A stretch of 64,000 bases of DNA from Rhizobium herbae (GCF_017873135.1 NZ_JAGGJV010000003.1:124001-188000), one strand, 5' to 3'. Counted from the stretch's first letter, positions 36,821 through 49,124 are shown. Notes: generated by a model from the letters alone, not told the origin. Numbers and translations: made by a program.

Positions 36821-38965
36821 TCACCACTTGTACTTCAGCGATCCCAGCACCGTGCGGCCCTGGCCGTAGTAGCAATACCCTTCCGTGCAGACGCGTTCGC
36901 GGCGGTCGGCAAGGTTGGTGGCGCTGATCGCGAGGCTCAAGCCGTCGAGTTGCGGCGTGCGCTTGCCGAAATCATAGGACAGGGACGCGTCGAGATAGGC
37001 GGCACCCGGATTGCGATCGGTGTTTTCGTCCGAAGTGTAGGATCCGCTGGTGACGCGGATGCCGGCGCCGAGGGCAAGACCCGCAAATTGGGTGTCTTCC
37101 TCGATGGCGTAGTTCACCCACAGCGATGTCGTGTGGCGCGGCGTGGTCGAAGGCGTGTTGCCGATCAGCGCCGGGTTCACATTGCCGGTGATTTCGGCGT
37201 CGCTGTAGGTGTAGGCGGCGATCAGGCTGATGCCGTTGTCGAACTCCGTCCGGCCTTCCAGCTCGAAGCCCTTATAGGTGTTTTCACCGGACGATTTGTA
37301 ATAGTAGCCGGCCGGCAGTGAGTCATCGAACACATATTGCGGCTTGCCGGATTCCACGAGCCGGTAGACAGCGGCCGTCAGCGAATAGTGTTCGCCCTCC
37401 GGCTGGTATTTGACGCCGGCTTCGATCTGTTCGCCCTCCGTCGGATCGAGCACGGTGCCATCGGCTGATTGCTGCGTCGAGGGGACGAAAGACGTGCCGT
37501 AGCTGACATAGGGCGCAATGCCGCTGTCGAAGAGATAGAGAAGGCCGGCCTGGCCGGACAGCGCTCCATCGTCCTTCCGGTTCTCCGTACCGGCGTCCTT
37601 GTCCGTGGCCGTCTGGTCGACCCAGTCGTAGCGCAGCCCGCCGACCGCCCGCCAGTTGCCGAATTCGGCCTGCTCCTGGGCATAGACGCCGGTCTGGCGC
37701 AGGTCGCGGCCGCTGAAATCCGTCCGATCCGGCGTCGGCGCGCTGGAGAGGTCGGCGGGCGCCACGCTGCCGAAGCCGAGGCCGAAATCGGAGGTGATCC
37801 AGGTGTAGTCGAGGCCTGCAAGCAACGTATGGGAAACCGCGCCAGTGTCGAATTTCGCCTCGAGCTGATTGTCGATCTGGTAGGCACGCTGCGCTTCCGT
37901 GACAGCCGTGGTTGGATACGAGGTGGCCGCTGGAACGGCGAACCTGCCCGAGGTGTTTACATAACGGGCCTCAAGATCGACATCGCTGACGCGGGCGTTC
38001 TGACGGAAGGTCAGGCCGTTGTCGAATTCGTGGCTGAACTGATAGCCGATCTGATATTGGGTCACCTTCTGGTGGTCGTAGTCGGGATCGCTGTAGCGCA
38101 GCAGCTTGCCGTCATATTCGAACATGCGCGGGCTGGCATCGGTCTCGCCCTTCTGGGCAAGGCCGTAGATCGTCAGCGAGGTTGCCTCGTCCGGCTTCCA
38201 GGTGAACGAGGGCTGCAGCAGATAGCGGTCGTCGGCGATATCGTAATTGGTCTCGGCATCGCGGGCGAGGCCGACGACGCGGTAGAACATGCCGTCACTG
38301 ACCGGGCCGCCGAAATCGAAGGCCGCCTGCGCCCGGCCGATCGTGCCGTATTGCAGCTCCACTTCGCGGTGGGTTTCTTCAAGCGGCATCTTCGAGATAC
38401 GGTTGACGATGCCGGCAGCACTTGCTGCGCCGTACATCACCGAGACAGGCCCCTTGAGAATTTCGATGCGATCGAGCGTGTAGACCTCGGTCGAAAAGGT
38501 GCTGTAGTTCATGTAGGGCTGGCGCAGGCCATCGCGGAAATCGCTGTCGGTGGTGGTCGAGAGGCCGCGGATGTAGATCTGGTCGAAGCGTGGATCGTAG
38601 CCGAAGGCGCCGGTCGTGACACCCGCCGTGTAGCGCGTTGCCTGGATCATGTCCTGGACGCCGCGGTCTTCCAGCTCCTTGCGCGTGACGACAGAGACCG
38701 CGCGCGGCGTCTCGATCAGCGGCGTGTCGGTCTTCAGCGCCGAGATGTTGCGTGTCGGGACAACGGTGTCGTTGTCTTCGGCAATCGACGTGGCAGTGCC
38801 TTCGCTGCCGTTCACGACAAGCTTTTCGAGGCGCGTCGTCTTCTCGGCCGCTTCCTGTGCCTGCGCGGTGATCGGCAGCAGCGCTGCCGCCATGAGGCCG
38901 AAGAGGACTGTCGAGCTTCTCAGGACGTTTCGGTTGCGAATGGATGAAAGGTTTGGTGCGAGCAT
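36821..38965 (-). CDS. TonB-dependent siderophore receptor, FhuA/FoxA-like
   Basis: 714-residue outer-membrane receptor. It has a signal peptide (LLRSSTVLFGLMAAALLPITAQAQ-type, cleaved near residue 36), a plug domain (TPLIETPRAVSVVTRKEL to about residue 200, with IYIRGLS), and a ~500-residue barrel ending in GRTVLGSLKYKW with the C-terminal aromatic. The RERVCTEGYCYYGQGR Cys pair near the end is typical of hydroxamate-siderophore (ferrichrome/ferrioxamine) receptors; the exact ligand is not known. The ATG at 38965 is right before the signal peptide. A TGA-N9-TCA iron operator lies upstream. Confidence 0.93.
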   Translation of the reverse strand: MLAPNLSSIRNRNVLRSSTVLFGLMAAALLPITAQAQEAAEKTTRLEKLVVNGSEGTATSIAEDNDTVVPTRNISALKTDTPLIETPRAVSVVTRKELEDRGVQDMIQATRYTAGVTTGAFGYDPRFDQIYIRGLSTTTDSDFRDGLRQPYMNYSTFSTEVYTLDRIEILKGPVSVMYGAASAAGIVNRISKMPLEETHREVELQYGTIGRAQAAFDFGGPVSDGMFYRVVGLARDAETNYDIADDRYLLQPSFTWKPDEATSLTIYGLAQKGETDASPRMFEYDGKLLRYSDPDYDHQKVTQYQIGYQFSHEFDNGLTFRQNARVSDVDLEARYVNTSGRFAVPAATSYPTTAVTEAQRAYQIDNQLEAKFDTGAVSHTLLAGLDYTWITSDFGLGFGSVAPADLSSAPTPDRTDFSGRDLRQTGVYAQEQAEFGNWRAVGGLRYDWVDQTATDKDAGTENRKDDGALSGQAGLLYLFDSGIAPYVSYGTSFVPSTQQSADGTVLDPTEGEQIEAGVKYQPEGEHYSLTAAVYRLVESGKPQYVFDDSLPAGYYYKSSGENTYKGFELEGRTEFDNGISLIAAYTYSDAEITGNVNPALIGNTPSTTPRHTTSLWVNYAIEEDTQFAGLALGAGIRVTSGSYTSDENTDRNPGAAYLDASLSYDFGKRTPQLDGLSLAISATNLADRRERVCTEGYCYYGQGRTVLGSLKYKW

Positions 38966-39119
38966 GGTTTGGCCCCTCTTGCAGGGCGCACGAAAACCCT
39001 CCGGCAAGAGCCGAAGCAAAGCGCCCGATCGACAATGGAAACAGCGGCCGCCGCCGCCGGAGACGGTATCCCCGCCGTCGGCGCAAGGAATATTCGGTTT
39101 GGATTCGGGCTTCAAGTTA

Positions 39120-39142
39120 AATATGACTAAAAGAGTCATATT
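39120..39142. promoter_or_regulatory. Iron-responsive operator (RirA-type IRO box) for the siderophore receptor
   Basis: A perfect 9-bp inverted repeat AATATGACT (39120-39128) and AGTCATATT (39134-39142) contains TGA-N9-TCA at 39124-39138, the pattern reported for RirA-controlled iron genes in rhizobia. It lies about 155 bases upstream of the receptor start. Assignment to RirA is inference; a Fur/Irr site would look different. Confidence 0.75.
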
Positions 39143-39184
39143 ATTATTTCGAAATGAACCGCCCGGAAAATGACGGTGTTTTGC

Positions 39185-39991
39185 CTACAGATCGAAATGG
39201 GCGATGACCGGCACGTGGTCCGACGGACGCTCCCAGCCGCGTGCTTCCTTCAGGATGTCGATGCGGGTCAGATGCGGGGAAAGGTCGGCGGAGGACCAGA
39301 CATGATCGAGCCGGCGGCCCTTGTTGGCCCCTTCCCAGTCCTTTGCGCGGTAGCTCCACCACGTATAGAGCTTTTCCGGCGAGGGCGTGTGCTGGCGCAT
39401 CAGATCGACCCAGGCGCCGCCGTTAAGCACCGCCGTCAGGCCTTCGGTTTCGATCGGCGTGTGGCTGACGATCTTCAGGAGCTGCTTGTGCGACCAGACA
39501 TCGTGTTCCAGCGGCGCGATGTTGAGGTCGCCGACGAGGATCGACGAGATACCGGCTTCGCTTTCGGCATGCAGCAGCTTCATCTCCTCGATGAAATCGA
39601 GCTTGTGGCCGAATTTCGGGTTGATCGTCCGGTCCGGCTCGTCGCCGCCGGCCGGCACATAGAAATTGTGCAGGCGGATTTTCTTGGCCGACTTTTCGAA
39701 CACGACCGAGAGATGGCGGGAATCGCCGACGCCGCAATAGTCGCGCCGGTCGGTGAGTTCATGCAGCGGCAGGCGGGAGATGGTGGCGACGCCGTGATAG
39801 CCCTTCTGGCCGTGGATGGCGATGTGCTCGTAGCCGAGCGCTTTCAGCGGCGCAAACGGGAAGAGATCGTTCGTCACCTTGGTTTCCTGCAGGCAGAGGA
39901 TATCCGGCGACCAGGTTTTCAAAAGATGCTCGACCAGCGGCATGCGCAGCCGCACCGAGTTGATGTTCCAGGTGGCGATCGACAATGCCAT
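39185..39991 (-). CDS. xthA: Exodeoxyribonuclease III
   Basis: 268-residue AP endonuclease / 3'-5' exonuclease for base-excision repair. All catalytic blocks of the exonuclease III family are seen: SIATWNINSVRLR, ILCLQETKVT, SILVGDLNIAPLEHDVW, GRRLDHVWSSADL and the final PSDHVPVIAHFDL. Length and ends are normal. It runs on the same strand as the siderophore receptor but with a 219-base gap to that gene's start, so probably independent. Confidence 0.97.
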   Translation of the reverse strand: MALSIATWNINSVRLRMPLVEHLLKTWSPDILCLQETKVTNDLFPFAPLKALGYEHIAIHGQKGYHGVATISRLPLHELTDRRDYCGVGDSRHLSVVFEKSAKKIRLHNFYVPAGGDEPDRTINPKFGHKLDFIEEMKLLHAESEAGISSILVGDLNIAPLEHDVWSHKQLLKIVSHTPIETEGLTAVLNGGAWVDLMRQHTPSPEKLYTWWSYRAKDWEGANKGRRLDHVWSSADLSPHLTRIDILKEARGWERPSDHVPVIAHFDL

Positions 39992-40168
39992 GCGGGGTTT
40001 TTCCTTGGACGGTTGAGGCGGACGCCGCCCGTCCGCGCGTCATGTCATAGGGATTTTTTGCAGGCTTGGCCATTGGCTTTGCTGCTTGGAATGACAGTGA
40101 TATTGCTCGCTATTCGAGTTTCCCGGCCGCGAAAGACGCGGTTTGGATTTTCCTGGAAAGGTCTCCAT

Positions 40169-40675
40169 ATGATCCGGCATCTCGGTCCAGAGGATATCGA
40201 CATCTTCCGCCGGATCCGGCTTGAAGCCCTGCGCAGCGAACCCGCGGCCTTTGCCAGCAGCAGCGAGGACTGGGAAGGTTTGCCGGATGCCGAATGGCGC
40301 CGCCGCCTGACCGTCAATGCCGTCTTCGTCGATTTTCACGAAGGAGAGCCGGTCGCCATCATGGGGCTGATGCGGCAGAGCGCCAGCAAGATGGCGCACC
40401 GCGCAACCGTCATCATGGTCTATGTCCGCCGGGACCGGCGCGGTGGCGGTCACGCAAAAGCACTTCTCGATGTGCTTGTCCGCCATGCCCGCGTGGCCGG
40501 TATCCGGCAGCTGGAACTTGCCGTCAGCGCCGAAAACCCGACGGCCATCCGGTTTTACCGGCGTGAGGGATTTGCAGAGGTGGGCCGCATCCCCGGCGGT
40601 ACGATCCACGAGGGTAGAGAGATCGACGAGATTTTGATGACGCGCCGGATAGATGGCGAGGCGTCATCGGCCTGA
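40169..40675 (+). CDS. GNAT-family N-acetyltransferase
   Basis: 168-residue acetyltransferase. The acetyl-CoA-binding motif is seen as VYVRRDRRGGGHAKALLDVL (R/Q-x-x-G-x-G/A, residues ~93-112), followed by ELAVSAENPTAIRFYRREGFAEVG. The acceptor is unknown. The ATG at 40169 follows GGAAAGG by eight bases. The frame upstream of this start is antisense to xthA and is not coding. Confidence 0.9.
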   Translation: MIRHLGPEDIDIFRRIRLEALRSEPAAFASSSEDWEGLPDAEWRRRLTVNAVFVDFHEGEPVAIMGLMRQSASKMAHRATVIMVYVRRDRRGGGHAKALLDVLVRHARVAGIRQLELAVSAENPTAIRFYRREGFAEVGRIPGGTIHEGREIDEILMTRRIDGEASSA

Positions 40676-40726
40676 TGCTGCTACCCTCCTCTGAAATGCG
40701 GGGGAAGAGCCGTCTCGGCTACCGCA

Positions 40727-41395
40727 TCATTTGCCGCGATTGTTGATATCGTCATAGGGGATCTGGAAGACCTTGTCGTCCATGGCGACGCCGTTCTTGA
40801 CGTTGAAGATCATCACCGAGGTGTCCTTCTTCTGCGCGTCGGTGATGGTCCACTGGCGCAGGTCGTAGGTCTTCGGGTCGAACATCAGCGTGATCGTCGC
40901 ATCGCCGAAGACGCTGCGGTCGCCAAGCACGATGGTGATCAGATCGGCCTCTTCCTTGACGTCGCGCACCATCTTGCCGGTCAGGTCGATATCGTCGGAG
41001 AGCAGCAGCTTCAGCGGCGTCTTCGACAGCGGATAGATATCCCAGGTTTTCATTTTCTGGTTGCCGATGACGACCGACTTGCCGTCGGCAATCACCCGCA
41101 TCGGCGATGGCGCTTCATAGTTGAAGCGGATCTTGCCGGGGCGGCTGATGAAGAACTTGCCGCCGGTCTGCTCGCCGCGCGGGCCGAACTGCACGAACTC
41201 GCCGCTCATGGTTTTGACGGACGCGAAATGATCGGCGATTTTCTGGGCAACGGCCGTCTGCGCCTGGGCGGGCTCGATGGGAAGGCCGATCAAGGACAGG
41301 GCAGCGAAAACGGCAAGACCGCCAACGAAAGCGCGGCGTGACAGCTGCGAAAACGCGCTTTTTTGATCTTTACCGCCGGTTTCGATGTCCGTCAT
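40727..41395 (-). CDS. lolA: Outer-membrane lipoprotein carrier protein LolA
   Basis: 222-residue periplasmic chaperone carrying lipoproteins from LolCDE to the outer membrane. The N-terminus SRRAFVGGLAVFAALSLIGLP looks like a signal peptide with a twin-arginine-like pair, ending QAQT near residue 47. The mature part has VKTMSGEFVQFGPRGEQTGGKFFISRPGKIRFNYEAP and VIADGKSVVI, typical LolA. It is just downstream of ftsK on the same strand (139-base gap), a common rhizobial order. Confidence 0.92.
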   Translation of the reverse strand: MTDIETGGKDQKSAFSQLSRRAFVGGLAVFAALSLIGLPIEPAQAQTAVAQKIADHFASVKTMSGEFVQFGPRGEQTGGKFFISRPGKIRFNYEAPSPMRVIADGKSVVIGNQKMKTWDIYPLSKTPLKLLLSDDIDLTGKMVRDVKEEADLITIVLGDRSVFGDATITLMFDPKTYDLRQWTITDAQKKDTSVMIFNVKNGVAMDDKVFQIPYDDINNRGK

Positions 41396-41534
41396 CGCAA
41401 TTCTCCTTCAATTACAGTCTCATGTGGAGCGCAAGTACGGCACCTTCAAGGCGTTTCGCGCGCATCTCCGTGCAATTGCCCGTGAGCCGCCGTGTCGGGC
41501 AGGCCCTTGAGCGTTCGGCGGGTCTATCGGCCGG

Positions 41535-44210
<2,676 letters not shown>

Positions 44211-44383
44211 GGTGACCTGCTTGCCCGTGATTCTCAAAAGCGCAATGCGCACAGGATCAGAAGGTAAGCAGAGGAGGGTTAAAGCCCTATTAACCTTGAC
44301 GCTTCGTTTACGCGAAACGATGCCATCTCGTCCCGTTTTCCCCGACGGAGGTTTTTTGGCAACGGTGCACGACGCACGGGCAC

Positions 44384-44411
44384 AAAAAAAGCCCGGACGA
44401 AATGTCCGGGC
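44384..44411 (-). terminator. Rho-independent terminator downstream of amtB
   Basis: On the minus strand an 8-bp stem GCCCGGAC/GTCCGGGC (44391-44398 with 44404-44411) is followed by seven T. A second, T-less hairpin (GGAGCCGG/CCGGCTCC at 44459-44466 and 44472-44479) lies between it and the amtB stop. Confidence 0.9.
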
Positions 44412-44488
44412 CAAATGCGGTCACGCGCAAACCACGAAACCGCGACGGGACTGAATACGGAGCCGGTTTGCCCGGCTCCGTAAATTGC

Positions 44489-45925
44489 TTAGGAGTGGTA
44501 AGCAGCTTCGCCGTGCGAGGAGAGGTCGAGACCTTCGCGTTCGGCTTCGACCGGGACGCGCAGGCCGACGATCATATCGACGATCTTGTAAAGGATCGCC
44601 GAGCCGATGCCCGACCACAGGAGCGTGACGATGACGCCCTTGAACTGTGCCCAGACCTGGGTTGCGGTGCCGGCGTAGCCAGCGGCGAAGTCGGCCGTCG
44701 AGTAATCGACGATGCCTGCGCCGCCGAGAGCCGGGTTGACGAACACGCCGGTGAGCAGTGCGCCCAGGATACCGCCGACGCAGTGAACGCCGAAGACATC
44801 AGCCGTGTCGTCGTAGCCGAACTTGTTCTTCACGGTGGAGACGAAGAAGTAGCAGATCGGGGAGACGACGAGACCCATGACGATCGCGCCCATCGGGCCG
44901 ACGAAACCGGCGGCAGGGGTGATGACGACGAGACCGGCGACGGCACCCGAAGCAGCACCCAGCATGGAAGCCTTGCCGCGTGTAAAGGTTTCAACGAGCG
45001 ACCAGGAGACGACCGCCGCTGCCGTGGCAACGAAGGTGTTGATCATGGCAAGCACTGCGTAGGCATTGGCTTCAAGGTTGGAACCGGCGTTGAAGCCGAA
45101 CCAGCCGACCCACAGAAGCGAGGCGCCGATCATCGTCATGGTCATCGAATGCGGAGCCATCATGTCCTTGCCGAAGCCAGTGCGCTTGCCGACCATGATC
45201 GCGCCGACGAGGCCAGCGATACCGGCATTGATGTGAACGACCGTACCGCCTGCGAAGTCAATCGCGCCGAAGCCGAAGATCAGGCCGCTTGCGGCGGCAT
45301 AGGCGCTCGGACCACCCCAGAACCAGACCATGTGGGCGATCGGGAAGTAGATGAAGGTCAGCCACAGGATGGTGAACAGGATCACGGCGGAGAACTTGAT
45401 GCGTTCTGCAAAGGCACCGATGATCAGGCCGGGAGTAATGGCCGCAAAGGTCATCTGGAAGATGACGAAAACCAGCTCCGGAATGGCAACGCCCTTGGAG
45501 AAGCTTTCCGCCAAGGTCGAGACGTCGACACCGGACAGGAAAATCTTCGAGAAGCCGCCGACATAGCTGTTCAGCGAACCGCCGTCGGTGAAAGCAAGCG
45601 AGTAGCCGTAGGTGACCCAGACGATCATCGCGACCGCGGCAATCATCAGCACCTGCATCAGAACGGACAGCATGTTCTTGGTACGCACGAGGCCGCCGTA
45701 GAACAAAGCAAGGCCGGGTACGGTCATGAGCAGAACCAGGATGGAGGACACCATCATCCAGGTGGTGTCGCCTTTGTCGACCGTCATGGCCGGCGCCGCG
45801 GCAACAGCTTCAACGGCCGCGGGCGCCGTTTCCTGCGCAAACGCAATGGCCGGGGCGAGGAAGGCTGCGGCTGCAGCGCCCACGCGTCCGAGAGAGGTGG
45901 AAAGTTTGAATGAGGACATTGACAT
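44489..45925 (-). CDS. amtB: Ammonium transporter AmtB
   Basis: 478-residue inner-membrane ammonium channel. An N-terminal leader (GAAAAAFLAPAIAFAQ, cleaved near residue 31) precedes about eleven helices. Family marks include WMMVSSILVLLMTVPGLALFYGGLVR, the DFAGGTVVHINAGIAGLVGA block and DVFGVHCVGGILGALLTG with the pore His residues. It starts 23 bases downstream of glnK, the classic nitrogen-regulated pair in which GlnK blocks the channel. Expression from the RpoN-type promoter ahead of glnK is inferred. Confidence 0.98.
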   Translation of the reverse strand: MSMSSFKLSTSLGRVGAAAAAFLAPAIAFAQETAPAAVEAVAAAPAMTVDKGDTTWMMVSSILVLLMTVPGLALFYGGLVRTKNMLSVLMQVLMIAAVAMIVWVTYGYSLAFTDGGSLNSYVGGFSKIFLSGVDVSTLAESFSKGVAIPELVFVIFQMTFAAITPGLIIGAFAERIKFSAVILFTILWLTFIYFPIAHMVWFWGGPSAYAAASGLIFGFGAIDFAGGTVVHINAGIAGLVGAIMVGKRTGFGKDMMAPHSMTMTMIGASLLWVGWFGFNAGSNLEANAYAVLAMINTFVATAAAVVSWSLVETFTRGKASMLGAASGAVAGLVVITPAAGFVGPMGAIVMGLVVSPICYFFVSTVKNKFGYDDTADVFGVHCVGGILGALLTGVFVNPALGGAGIVDYSTADFAAGYAGTATQVWAQFKGVIVTLLWSGIGSAILYKIVDMIVGLRVPVEAEREGLDLSSHGEAAYHS

Positions 45926-45948
45926 ATAGCTCCCTGAACGGCCGTGAC

Positions 45949-46305
<357 letters not shown>

Positions 46306-46372
46306 TCATCTGCGGCTCGGGGCCGTCTCTCCTTGCCGCCGAGCATAATTCCCCAACGACCGCCCAATGCTA

Positions 46373-46388
46373 TTCAAGGGGCGTGCCA
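46373..46388 (-). promoter_or_regulatory. Sigma-54 (RpoN) promoter of glnK-amtB
   Basis: Read on the minus strand, TGGCACGCCCCTTGAA matches the -24/-12 pattern TGGCACG-N4-TTGC except for A in place of the last C. It lies about 85 bases before the glnK start, the usual distance, and nitrogen control of this operon by NtrC/RpoN is well known. Confidence 0.78.
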
Positions 46389-46433
46389 GTTCGGGAGCGG
46401 CCGGTTAAGCCTATGAAAAGTCACGGAAATGCC

Positions 46434-46463
46434 ACATTCCGCCGGTGGCATCCGCCGGAATGT
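46434..46463. repeat. Inverted repeat between glnK and tesB
   Basis: ACATTCCG (46434-46441) and CGGAATGT (46456-46463) with a 14-base GC-rich spacer. It may be the tesB transcript end (no T run follows) or an activator site upstream of the RpoN promoter; it does not match the NtrC consensus I know. Confidence 0.45.
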
Positions 46464-46522
46464 CAAAAAATCGTCAATTTAAACGATGAAAAAATAAGCA
46501 AAAATAAAAAAATGGCGCTTTT

Positions 46523-47401
46523 TTATTCAGATGCCTTTTTCCGGATCAGGCCTTCCTGGGCGACGGACGCAATCAGGACACCGGAGCGGTCAAAAAGGCT
46601 GCCGCGCGTCATGCCGCGCGCTCCAAAAGCGCTTGGACTGTCTTGGGTATAGAGCAGCCAGTCGTCCATGCGGCAGGGCCGGTGGAACCACATGGCGTGA
46701 TCGAGGCTCGCCACCTGCAGATCGCGGTCGAAGACCGAGGTGCCATGGGCGTAGAGCGCCGTGTCGAGCAGGGTCATGTCGGAGATATAGGCAAGCACGG
46801 CCGCCTGGATATGGCGCTCGTCGGGCACGGTACCGACCGCCTTGACCCAGACGTCCTGAACCGGTTCGAGCTTGTCGCGCGAGAAATAATGCTTGAGCGA
46901 GACGGGGCGGATCTCGATCGGCCGGGGACGCTCCCAGTAGCGCCGGATCGCCTCGGGCGCATTCACCAGGAACTTCTCCTTGATGTCCTGTTCGCCCATC
47001 AGCGTTTCCGGCGGCGCCACGTCCGGCATGGCGATCTGGTGGTCGAAGCCGTCCTCGTCGAACTGGAACGACGCCGACAGCGAAAAGATCGCCTTGCCGT
47101 GCTGGATGGCGACGACACGGCGGGTGGCGAAACTCGATCCGTCGCGGATGCGGTCGACGTCGTAGATGATCGGGACAGCGGGATCGCCCGGCCGCATGAA
47201 ATAGGCATGCAGCGAATGCACGTAGCGGCCTTCGCTGACGGTGCGCTGCGCTGCCACCAGTGCCTGGCCGATCACCTGTCCGCCAAAGACCCGCTGCCAG
47301 CCGACCTGCGGCGAGCGCCCGCGAAACAGGTTCTCCTCCAGCTTCTCCAGATCCAGCGTCTGCAGCAGGACGTCCATCGGGGCGGGGTTGGGGCGCGACA
47401 T
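46523..47401 (-). CDS. tesB: Acyl-CoA thioesterase II
   Basis: 292-residue double-hotdog thioesterase hydrolysing medium- and long-chain acyl-CoA. The pattern EENLFRGRSPQVGWQRVFGGQVIGQAL, HSLHAYFMRPGD, and FARRV-type SFATRRVVAIQHGKAIF, then SLDHAMWFHRPCRMDDWLLY and GSLFDRSGVLIASVAQEGLIR, is the TesB consensus order. Length is normal. It is divergent from the UbiH-type hydroxylase. Confidence 0.95.
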   Translation of the reverse strand: MSRPNPAPMDVLLQTLDLEKLEENLFRGRSPQVGWQRVFGGQVIGQALVAAQRTVSEGRYVHSLHAYFMRPGDPAVPIIYDVDRIRDGSSFATRRVVAIQHGKAIFSLSASFQFDEDGFDHQIAMPDVAPPETLMGEQDIKEKFLVNAPEAIRRYWERPRPIEIRPVSLKHYFSRDKLEPVQDVWVKAVGTVPDERHIQAAVLAYISDMTLLDTALYAHGTSVFDRDLQVASLDHAMWFHRPCRMDDWLLYTQDSPSAFGARGMTRGSLFDRSGVLIASVAQEGLIRKKASE

Positions 47402-47503
47402 TTCGGCAATCTCCTGAGGTCGAGCGCTCCAGCGGTAGGAAGGAGCGCATCAATGATCTATATAGGAGGCAGGCAATGCTCAAGAGCGACGGGAGAATGT
47501 GCG

Positions 47504-48718
47504 ATGATCGATGTGCTGATTGCGGGCGGCGGTTATGTCGGCCTGTCGCTGGCCGTATCCATCAAGAAGGCTGCCCCTCACCTCGCCGTGAGCCTGATCG
47601 ACGGCGCTCCGGGCGATGCCTGGAAGAAGGACGAACGCGCCTCGGCGATCATTGCGGCCGCCTCGCAGATGCTCGACGTGCTGGGAATATGGAGCGAGAT
47701 CGAGCCGGAGGCCGAGCCGATCAGGCGCATGGTGATCACCGATTCGAAAACCGCCGATCCGGTCCGCCCGGTGTTCCTGACATTCGAGGACGAGGCCGTC
47801 GAGGGCCGGCCGTTCGCCCATATGGTGCCGAACGTCGCGCTGGTCGGCGCGCTGCGCAAGGCAGCGGACAATCTGGGCGTCGAGATCCGGCAATCGACCG
47901 CAGCTGCCGGTTTCAAGAGCGGCGCTCATTCTGTTTCCGTGGCTTTGGCCAATGGCGAGACGATCGAGGCGCGGCTGCTGGTCGCCTGCGACGGCGTGCG
48001 CTCGAAACTGCGCGATGCCGCCGGCATCAAGACGGTGGATTTCGACTACGGCCAGTCGGGCATCGTCACCACCGTCGAGCACGAGCGCCCGCATGACGGC
48101 ACGGCGGAGGAGCACTTCCTGCCGGCCGGCCCGTTTGCGACGCTGCCGCTGAAAAACAATCGCTCCTCGCTGGTCTGGACGGAGCGCACGCGCGATGCCG
48201 ACCGGCTGATCGCCAGCGACGACCTGGTGTTCGAGGAAGAACTGGAGCGCCGTTTCGGCCACAAGCTCGGCACGCTGAAGGTTGTCGGCGGCCGTCGGGC
48301 CTTTCCGCTCGGGCTGACGCTGGCCCGCGATTTCATCGCCCCACGCTTTGCCCTTGCCGGCGACGCCGCCCACGGCATCCATCCGATATCAGGCCAGGGA
48401 CTCAACCTCGGCTTCAAGGATGTGGCGGCGCTGGCCGAAACCATCGTCGATGCCGACAGGCTGGGGCTGGATATCGGCTCGCTGGCGGTGCTGGAGCGCT
48501 ACCAGAGCTGGCGGCGCTTCGATACGTTCCGCATGGGGCTGACGACAGACGTGCTGAACCGGCTGTTTTCCAACGACATCACCCCCGTCCGGGCGCTGCG
48601 CGATTTCGGCCTGGGGATCGTCGACCGCCTGCCGTCGGTCAAGTCGTTCTTTATCCGCCAGGCGTCAGGGCTCGGCGGGCAGAGTGAGCCGAAATTGCTG
48701 GGCGGCCAGCCGATCTGA
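47504..48718 (+). CDS. UbiH/UbiF/Coq6-family FAD-dependent hydroxylase
   Basis: 404-residue flavoprotein monooxygenase. It has the GxGxxG FAD motif VLIAGGGYVGLSLAVSIK at the N-terminus, the RACDGVRSKLR-type LLVACDGVRSKLRDAAGI (DG motif) and the third motif LAGDAAHGIHPISGQGLNLGFKD. This matches ring hydroxylases of ubiquinone synthesis; which ring position cannot be told. The ATG at 47504 opens the Rossmann strand directly. The start of tesB lies 102 bases away in the opposite direction. Confidence 0.92.
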   Translation: MIDVLIAGGGYVGLSLAVSIKKAAPHLAVSLIDGAPGDAWKKDERASAIIAAASQMLDVLGIWSEIEPEAEPIRRMVITDSKTADPVRPVFLTFEDEAVEGRPFAHMVPNVALVGALRKAADNLGVEIRQSTAAAGFKSGAHSVSVALANGETIEARLLVACDGVRSKLRDAAGIKTVDFDYGQSGIVTTVEHERPHDGTAEEHFLPAGPFATLPLKNNRSSLVWTERTRDADRLIASDDLVFEEELERRFGHKLGTLKVVGGRRAFPLGLTLARDFIAPRFALAGDAAHGIHPISGQGLNLGFKDVAALAETIVDADRLGLDIGSLAVLERYQSWRRFDTFRMGLTTDVLNRLFSNDITPVRALRDFGLGIVDRLPSVKSFFIRQASGLGGQSEPKLLGGQPI

Positions 48719-48755
48719 TTTAAGGGACTACCGCACGCATCGCGAACGACGTGCC

Positions 48756-48900
48756 TCCGTCATCCCTGTGCTCGTCACAGGGATCCAGCCGCCGCGCGTC
48801 TGCGCGGCGAGGGGACCGGCCACTCAAGCTTAGATGAAGAGGCTTCCACGCGACGGACGTCGCGTGACTGGATTCCTGTGACAAGCACAGGAATGACGGA
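48756..48900. repeat. Palindromic intergenic repeat, TCCGTCATCCCTGTGC type
   Basis: About 145 bp with ~33-bp imperfect terminal inverted repeats (TCCGTCATCCCTGTGCTCGT at the left; the right end is its near complement with four or so mismatches). A third repeat family, distinct from the other two in this window. No coding sense. Confidence 0.85.
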
Positions 48901-48935
48901 GAGTTTGGGCGAGCCACCACCGATACTCGCCGCTC

Positions 48936-49124
48936 TCAATCCTCGATCTTCCTCGCCTCGGAAATCAGCATGATCGGAATTCCGTCGCGGATCGGATAGG
49001 CGAGCCTTGCCTTTTCCGAGATCAGCTCGTTGTCGGCAGCGCGGTAGCTCAGCCGCCCCTTGGTCAGCGGGCAGACGAGAAGTTCGAGCAGTTTGGGATC
49101 GACCCGGCTGGTCCTGTCTTCCAT
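48936..49124 (-). CDS. Trm112 family protein
   Basis: 62-residue protein: [44 protein letters not shown]. It is a zinc-ribbon-like Trm112 homologue (only one Cys seen here), known as an activating partner of methyltransferases in other organisms; a bacterial role is not settled. It follows the LON-domain gene by ten bases on the same strand, so both form one operon. Confidence 0.9.
   Translation of the reverse strand: MEDRTSRVDPKLLELLVCPLTKGRLSYRAADNELISEKARLAYPIRDGIPIMLISEARKIED

Noticed and set aside
39170-40168. 333-codon extension of the GNAT gene
   Set aside because: This part is antisense to xthA; the acetyltransferase pattern begins at 40169.
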